From: Bradyrhizobium mercantei
Lineage (GTDB): Bacteria; Pseudomonadota; Alphaproteobacteria; Rhizobiales; Xanthobacteraceae
Reading direction: 5' to 3'
NCBI RefSeq assembly: GCF_001982635.1
Contig: NZ_MKFI01000006.1
Coordinates: 1-64,000, forward strand
DNA length: 64,000 nt
Both the position numbers and the translations under genes were made by a program. Shown here piece after piece: positions 59,111 through 64,000 of this stretch (its first letter is position 1; every line of letters begins with the position of its first letter). The notes under the pieces are model-generated. The model was not told where the DNA came from and did no database searches. It was given only the letters and a program-made list of their open reading frames with translations.

Positions 59111-59704
59111 CTACTCAATCATCGGCACGTGCCTTGCCGCATCGCGCGGCAGTTTGCCGTCGAGCCTCGGATCATCCGCCACCTCGATCTGGCGCAGGAA
59201 CGGGCGGAAGCCGGAGCGCTGGTAGAACGCGACGGCAGAGGGATGATCGAAGGTGCAGGTGTGCACCCAGAAACGGCCGATATCGCGCGACCAGGCGATC
59301 TCGAGCGCGCGGTTCATCAGGAAGCGCGCGGCGCCGGTGCCGATGAATCTTCCGGTGACGCCGAAATAGAGCAGCTGGCATTCGCCGACTACGCTGAAAT
59401 CGAGTTCGAGCAGGCCTTCATCATGGCCATCGACGGCAAGCCCGTAGAGCTCAACGCCGGGCGCGTGAATCCGAGAAGCGAGATCGGCGTCATCGAGCCC
59501 GGTGCGGGTGAACCACAGCCAGTCCTCGCCGACGCGGCGGTAGAGATCGCGATACCAATCGAGCGCGGGCGGATCGACCTTGCGCAGCCGCCACGCACCG
59601 GGCGGATCGTCGCGCAACGGCGGGCGCGCGGTCATTTCCAGATGTGTGACGACGGCGGCGACCTTGCCTTGGGGGATGTCGGAGTAACCGTCGGGGAGCA
59701 GCAT
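59111..59704 (-). CDS. GNAT-family acetyltransferase
   Basis: A 197-residue N-acetyltransferase. The acetyl-CoA site is in LLYFGVTGRFIGTGAARFLM (beta4-alpha3, with the G-x-G/A loop), followed by RALEIAWSRDIGRFWVHTCT and FDHPSAVAFYQRSGFRPFLR, the usual C-terminal signature. The N-terminal part (DWYRDLYRRVGEDWLWFTRT) is typical of a Bradyrhizobium group of unknown substrate. Start ATG 59704; the ribosome-binding site is weak. Single gene. Confidence 0.9.
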   Translation of the reverse strand: MLLPDGYSDIPQGKVAAVVTHLEMTARPPLRDDPPGAWRLRKVDPPALDWYRDLYRRVGEDWLWFTRTGLDDADLASRIHAPGVELYGLAVDGHDEGLLELDFSVVGECQLLYFGVTGRFIGTGAARFLMNRALEIAWSRDIGRFWVHTCTFDHPSAVAFYQRSGFRPFLRQIEVADDPRLDGKLPRDAARHVPMIE

Positions 59705-59853
59705 CGCGCAACCTTTGTTTCTGCGTGTCGGCCGGAGATATTCGGATGTCGCGGCAGATGCAATGCAACGCCGCGTAACAATGTTACCGATTTGTCAGTG
59801 GGTGTTTTGGCGAATCAGCGGCTCCATGTGCAGAGGCCACCGGAGCAACGACC

Positions 59854-60135
59854 GTGTCGCGCCATCACACGCTGCCGCCGATCATTTACACGCCGCCGCC
59901 ACCAAAGCCGAAGCCCGCGCGGCGCCGGCGCAGCGTTGGTTATGCCTATGGTGCGGGCGCGGCTGATGAGGCCGTGGACGTCGAGGATGGAGCGCCCGTG
60001 CGCAACGCACAGGCAGTTCCGCAGCATGCGCGGCCGGTCGAGACGGTCGAGCGGCGCGTGCCGTCGCCGAACGGCAAGCTCAGCGACGATACGTTGCGGG
60101 CGATGCTTGAGGTGCAGGAGAAGCAGGAGAAGTAA
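59854..60135 (+). CDS. Small basic, Pro-rich protein of unknown function
   Basis: A 93-residue hydrophilic protein: an N-terminal PIIYTPPPPKPKPARRRRSV segment, a middle part with acidic residues, and a C-terminal helix GKLSDDTLRAMLEVQEKQEK. It starts at GTG 59854, with CCGGAG nine bases before. Codon third positions are GC-rich as in real genes. I recognise no family; similar Pro/Arg-rich small proteins occur in Bradyrhizobium. It is transcribed divergently from the GNAT gene. Confidence 0.6.
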   Translation: MSRHHTLPPIIYTPPPPKPKPARRRRSVGYAYGAGAADEAVDVEDGAPVRNAQAVPQHARPVETVERRVPSPNGKLSDDTLRAMLEVQEKQEK

Positions 60136-60156
60136 CGCGCTGCGGTGCCGCACACT

Positions 60157-60283
60157 CCCTGTCGTCCCTGCGAAAGCAGGGACCCATAGCCACAGGACGT
60201 GAGGATGGCGCAAGCTGGGGCTACAGCATCGCGCCACAACGCGACCCTGTGGTTATGGGTCCCGGCCTTCGCCGGGACGACAA
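60157..60283. repeat. Palindromic intergenic repeat, family A, copy 5
   Basis: Arms tgtcgtccctgcgaaagcag with ggacccatagccacagg (60161-60198) and ctgtggttatgggtcc with cggccttcgccgggacgac (60247-60281) pair around about 50 bp. The 5' arm is nearly identical to copy 1, the 3' arm to copy 2. Confidence 0.8.
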
Positions 60284-60319
60284 TGAGTTCGTGGCGCGGC
60301 CGCTGAGGCGTACTCGCCC

Positions 60320-62764
60320 TCACCGCGGCGTCAGCGAGATCGCCTCCGCCGTCGCCGCTTCCACGGCCGGGCGGCTGTAGAGCAGCGGCACATACTGCCC
60401 TGTCGCCCAGAGCGGCGCGAGGTCGCGGTAGTGGCCGCTGAAGGGATCGCCGGATTGGCCGGGCGTGTTGATGGTGCGGCTGGCATCCCAATTGCCGACA
60501 TCGAGCACCATGCGGAACGAGGCGCCGGAGGTCAGATGATAGTCGGAGCGGCGGTAGGTGGCGGCGCGCGGCACGTTGGCGGCGCCGCCGTAAGCGAGCG
60601 GGCCGACCTGCATCTGCGTTGCCGTGGCCTTGTCGGCGAGCGGCATCAGCGCGTGATTGAACTGCGCGACATGCAGCCGGCCCCAGCGCCAGGTCGACGC
60701 ATCGCTCCCGAGCTTGTCGGTGACGTCGGCGACGGCCGCGCCGAGGCTGTCGCGCAGCACGCGGTCGCGCCCGGCCGAAGGATCGCTGCCGAGCGCCGCA
60801 TCGGGCTTTTCGAGATAGGCCACAATGGCGGAGATGCTGGAAGCCTCCGGCGCGATCAGTTCGGCCGCCTTCGGCGCCGTGGTCTTGAGCAGCACCGGAC
60901 CGAGGTGGTTTGCGATCCACACCTCGTAGACCGCAGCCGCAGCGCTGTCCTCGGTGTCGCGAGCGTCCCACGCCTTGAGGAGATCGAGGCCCTTCTTGAC
61001 GTTGGCATCGTCGGACGTGAGCGGCTTCAAGAGCGCGACGAGACGGCGCGCCAGCATGCCGGTGTCATCGTTCTGCAGCGCCATCGCATCGGCCAGCGTC
61101 ACCTTGCTGTTGGCTTGCAGCACCTCGGTGATGCGCTGCCAGCGCGCGCTGTCGGCCCATTCGAAACCGACCCTGCGTTCGCTCACCGGATAATCCGCCG
61201 GCAGGTTCATCTGGTTGGCGGTGGCGATGAAGCCCTGCTTCGGCTGATAGAGTTTCGGCAATTCGTCGAGCGACAGAAAACCCTGCCACTCGTAGCGGCC
61301 GTCGCCGGGCACCGGCATCAGGCCATCGAAGCTGGTGCGGCGCGGCGTCTTGCCGGCGGCGACCCAGCCGATATTGCCTGACGTGTCGGCATAGACCTGG
61401 TTCTCCGACGGCGCGCCCCAGCGCCGCATCGCACCGAGGAAGCCGTTCCAACTCTTCGCGGTCATGTAGTCGGACGAGCCGAAATAAGCCGAGGTGCCCG
61501 GCTCGAACCAGATCGAGCGCACGGCGAAGGCATGCTTCTTGTCGGCATCGACGAAGATCACCGGGCCGTGGCGGGTGAACTTCAGCTCGAGGTCGCGGTC
61601 GGCTTCGCCCTTCACCGCTTCCTTTTCATGCACGATGCGCATGTCCTCCCAGCCCGTGCCGTAACGGTACTGGTTCGGATTGTCCGGGTTGAGCTCGTAG
61701 ACGTAGAGGTCTTCCTGGTCGACGTTGAAGATGGTGAGGCCGAACGCGATGGTGTCGTTGTGGCCGATCGAGATGCCCGGCAGCGCCGGCTCACCGGCGC
61801 CGATCACGGAGATGCCCGGCGCATTGAGCCCGACGATGTAGCGCAGCGACGGCACCGAGTGCTCGCGATGCGGATCGTTGGCGAGGATCGGACGCCCCGT
61901 CGCGGTGCGTGATGCCGCGATCACCCAATTGTTGGAGCCGATGGTGTCGCGCTGCTGATCGGCTTCGGCGAGGTAGGTGTCGGGATCATGCGCCAGCGCG
62001 GCCTTCTGGTCCTTTGGGGCGGCGAACTTGACCGGGCGGGTGGCGAGGTCGTAGGCGGCGAGCACGCCCTTCGGCACACTGCAGGGATCGAGGCCGTCAG
62101 GGATCTTCGTGGTCCATTCCGGCTCCAGCTTGACGCGGAAGCGATCGGCATCGAGGCCGGCGGCGCAGGCCACCAGCGAGCGTTTCACCTCGGAGGCGAC
62201 GTTGCGCGTCAGACCATGGCTTCGGACGCGCACGACATCCTCCGCCGACCAGAGATCAGGCATCGTGCCCGCGATCCGAAACTCGATCGGCAGCGGACGC
62301 TTGCCCGCCTTGACGTCGGCGACATAGGCATTGACCCCGGCGACGAAGGCTTCGGCATAGGACTTCGCCTTCGGGCCGTAGGCGGCCCATTCGGGATTCA
62401 TGTCGCCGCGATAGAGGAACAGGCGCAGCGCCTTGTCCTGCTCGGCATAGGCCGGGCCGAAATCCTTGGCCAGCAGACCGAGCCCGCGCTTGCGCCAGAG
62501 ATCGATCTGCCAGAGCCGGTCGCGCGCGGCGTTGAAGCCTTGCAGGAAGAACAGGTCGTGCTCGTTGCCGGCGTAGATGTGCGGAATGCCCCAGGCGTCG
62601 ACCAGGATCTGGCCCGGCGCCTTCAGCCCGGCGACGTCGGTCTTGACCTCGCGCGCGGACACAAGCGCGCTCGGCTTCTCGCGCGCGGCGGCGGGTGCGG
62701 CGAGCATTGCTGCGCAGAGCGCAGCATTGAGTAGTCTGATGACGCGGTTGAGATCCGTGTTCAT
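60320..62764 (-). CDS. Penicillin acylase-family (Ntn-type) amidohydrolase
   Basis: An 814-residue precursor of a periplasmic N-terminal-nucleophile hydrolase. A signal peptide (RVIRLLNAALCAAMLAAPAA, cut after AAA, about residue 27) is followed by the alpha chain (ILVDAWGIPHIYAGNEHDLF, FLQGFNAARDRLWQIDLWRK). The catalytic Ser, which becomes the beta-chain N-terminus after self-cleavage, is in DTIGSNNWVIAASRTATGRP (about residue 275), with LANDPHREHSVPS downstream. The family hydrolyses amide bonds of penicillins, acyl-homoserine lactones or other acylated compounds; which one is not evident. A link with signal degradation is possible but unproven. GGAGAACAAC precedes ATG 62764. Confidence 0.94.
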   Translation of the reverse strand: MNTDLNRVIRLLNAALCAAMLAAPAAAREKPSALVSAREVKTDVAGLKAPGQILVDAWGIPHIYAGNEHDLFFLQGFNAARDRLWQIDLWRKRGLGLLAKDFGPAYAEQDKALRLFLYRGDMNPEWAAYGPKAKSYAEAFVAGVNAYVADVKAGKRPLPIEFRIAGTMPDLWSAEDVVRVRSHGLTRNVASEVKRSLVACAAGLDADRFRVKLEPEWTTKIPDGLDPCSVPKGVLAAYDLATRPVKFAAPKDQKAALAHDPDTYLAEADQQRDTIGSNNWVIAASRTATGRPILANDPHREHSVPSLRYIVGLNAPGISVIGAGEPALPGISIGHNDTIAFGLTIFNVDQEDLYVYELNPDNPNQYRYGTGWEDMRIVHEKEAVKGEADRDLELKFTRHGPVIFVDADKKHAFAVRSIWFEPGTSAYFGSSDYMTAKSWNGFLGAMRRWGAPSENQVYADTSGNIGWVAAGKTPRRTSFDGLMPVPGDGRYEWQGFLSLDELPKLYQPKQGFIATANQMNLPADYPVSERRVGFEWADSARWQRITEVLQANSKVTLADAMALQNDDTGMLARRLVALLKPLTSDDANVKKGLDLLKAWDARDTEDSAAAAVYEVWIANHLGPVLLKTTAPKAAELIAPEASSISAIVAYLEKPDAALGSDPSAGRDRVLRDSLGAAVADVTDKLGSDASTWRWGRLHVAQFNHALMPLADKATATQMQVGPLAYGGAANVPRAATYRRSDYHLTSGASFRMVLDVGNWDASRTINTPGQSGDPFSGHYRDLAPLWATGQYVPLLYSRPAVEAATAEAISLTPR

Positions 62765-62824
62765 GTTGTTCTCCGATGGTTGTTATTATTGGTACGAGAC
62801 TTGAGCCGGAATTTTTGCCCGGCG

Positions 62825-64000
62825 CTACTCCCCCTCGTCGCTCGCCAGCACGCCCTTCACGGCGCGGGCCCAGCCGGCGAGCTTGCGCTCGCGGGTAGCC
62901 TCGCTCATCGCCGGCCGGAAGCGGTGCTCGAGCCGCCAATTGTCGGCGAACTTCGCGGGCTCCGGATAGACGCCGGCATCGAGGCCGGCGAGATAAGCGG
63001 CGCCGAGCGCGGTGGTCTCCTGGATCATCGGGCGATCGACCGGCGCGTTGAGCAGGTCGGCGAGCCGCTGCATGGTCCAGTCGGATGCGGTCATGCCGCC
63101 ATCGACGCGCAGCACGGTGTTGGCGGCGTTGGCCTCCGGCCAGTCGGTGCGCATCGCAGCCCACAGATCGAAGGTCTGGTAGCAGACGCTCTCCAAGGTC
63201 GCATGCGCGAGCTCGGCCGGGCCGGTGTTGCGGGTGAGCCCGAACAGCGCGCCGCGCACGCGCGGATTCCAGTACGGCGCGCCCATGCCGACGAACGCCG
63301 GCACGAGGTAGACGCTCTGCATGCTGTCTGATTTGTCGGCAAGCGGCCCCGTCTCGGCGGCGTGCTTGATGATGCCGAGCCCGTCGCGCAGCCACTGCAC
63401 CGCAGAGCCGGCGACGAAGATCGAACCTTCCAGCGCGTAGGTGCGCTCGCCATTGAGCTGATACGCAATGGTCGTGAGCAGCTTGTTTTTCGAGGCGACC
63501 GGCGTGGTGCCGGTGTTGAGCAAGGCAAAGCAGCCGGTGCCGTAGGTCGACTTCATCATGCCGGGCTCGAAGCAGGCCTGGCCGATGGTCGCGGCCTGCT
63601 GGTCGCCGGCGATCCCCGAGATCGCGATCGGGCCGCCGAACAGGTCAGCAGTGCTCTCGCCGAAGCGGGCGGAGGAATCCTTCACCTCGGGGAGCATCGA
63701 GCGCGGCACGCGCAAGAGCTTGATGAGGTCGTCGTCCCAGGCGCCGGTGTGGATGTTGAACAGCAGCGTGCGCGAGGCGTTGGTGGCATCCGTTGCATGC
63801 ACCCTTCCGCCGGTGAGCCGCCACAACAGGTAGCAGTCGACGGTGCCGAACAGCAGCTCGCCGCGCTCGGCGCGTTCGCGCGCGCCCGGCACGTGGTCGA
63901 GGATCCAGGCGACTTTTGTCCCCGAGAAATAAGGGTCGATGATCAGGCCGGTCTTGGCCGAGATCGCGGGCTCATGGCCTTCCGCTTTCAACCTGGCGCA
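62825..64000 (-). CDS. glpK: Glycerol kinase, C-terminal part (5' end outside window)
   Basis: The frame is open to the right edge (reading C-A-R-L-K-A-E-G at the edge), so the first quarter or so is missing. GlpK phosphorylates glycerol to glycerol 3-phosphate with ATP. Visible are LIIDPYFSGTKVAWILDHVP, the FGTVDCYLLWRLTGGRVHAT block, the FGGY signatures MKSTYGTGCFALLNTG and VRVDGGMT-like motif (here LRVDGGMTASDWTMQRLADL), and ALGAAYLAGLDAGVY. It ends with a normal tail at 62825, 61 bp before the penicillin-acylase gene, which is on the same strand. Confidence 0.97.
   Translation of the reverse strand, partial: CARLKAEGHEPAISAKTGLIIDPYFSGTKVAWILDHVPGARERAERGELLFGTVDCYLLWRLTGGRVHATDATNASRTLLFNIHTGAWDDDLIKLLRVPRSMLPEVKDSSARFGESTADLFGGPIAISGIAGDQQAATIGQACFEPGMMKSTYGTGCFALLNTGTTPVASKNKLLTTIAYQLNGERTYALEGSIFVAGSAVQWLRDGLGIIKHAAETGPLADKSDSMQSVYLVPAFVGMGAPYWNPRVRGALFGLTRNTGPAELAHATLESVCYQTFDLWAAMRTDWPEANAANTVLRVDGGMTASDWTMQRLADLLNAPVDRPMIQETTALGAAYLAGLDAGVYPEPAKFADNWRLEHRFRPAMSEATRERKLAGWARAVKGVLASDEGE

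Noticed and set aside
28255..60283. CRISPR arrays
   Set aside because: The palindromic repeats are dispersed singly in different gaps, with no regular spacer units and no cas genes in the window.

Overview
The window looks like chromosome of a Bradyrhizobium-type alphaproteobacterium (Nitrobacteraceae). Support comes from the high-GC core genes, the DUF2948-hisD-UPF0262-phosphatase-maf-yacG cluster, an F0 ATP synthase operon separate from F1 with a duplicated b subunit (b and b'), 5-aminolevulinate synthase (Shemin-type haem synthesis) behind a FixK/FNR-like box, and several families of palindromic intergenic repeats. Species cannot be fixed from the sequence alone.

Bases 1-647 are the 3' end of pntB. 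From about 685 to 23824 the DNA looks accessory: lower and uneven GC, wide gene-poor gaps, broken genes, many regulators, and a P4-type tyrosine integrase (22399-23658) ending against a tRNA-Phe(GAA) gene. I read it as a decaying genomic island. It holds a DUF3237 protein and a SphA-like outer-membrane channel; an EmrA/EmrB-type efflux pair; a YiiX-type NlpC/P60 hydrolase with a small unknown protein; a class III nucleotide cyclase; a winged-helix/NTPase/helical-repeat regulator; and a compact operon of type II NADH dehydrogenase, acetoacetate decarboxylase, patatin-like lipase, a two-helix membrane protein and 3-hydroxybutyrate dehydrogenase. Upstream of that operon lie an AraC regulator, a CadC-like TPR regulator and a chimeric SDR-AraC gene. 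The clearest unexplained signal is a 43-bp element (two 11-bp direct repeats, 20-bp period) that occurs twice, 40/43 identical, with the same spacing to a -10-like box: before the ketone-body operon and before the small gene at 8047. It looks like the operator-promoter of a small regulon, probably that of the adjacent AraC protein.

From 23825 to 33548 the core resumes: tRNA-Phe, yacG, maf, a low-Mr phosphatase, UPF0262, hisD, DUF2948, an alpha/beta hydrolase, a membrane protein, a UBP zinc finger, a cNMP-binding/thioredoxin-reductase-like flavoprotein, tRNA-Thr(GGU), an unlisted 41-residue membrane protein and a small DNA-binding protein.

From 33796 to 49657 come an Omp25-like porin, a chemoreceptor, an MBL-fold hydrolase, hemA, a symporter-type hybrid histidine kinase (CrbS/MxtR type) with a LuxR-type response regulator (CrbR/ErdR type) 1.6 kb away, a YncE-like propeller, an MHS-family symporter, YjbQ and a DsbA-fold isomerase. 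From 49933 to 64000 come atpI-B-E-F'-F, a conserved unknown, a RimJ-type acetyltransferase, an M16 protease overlapping thrC, a 1.3-kb gene-free stretch of several repeat families, a glutathione transferase, a GNAT, a penicillin-acylase-type hydrolase and the 3' two thirds or more of glpK. Functions are assigned by recognition of motifs and family sequence, not by database search.
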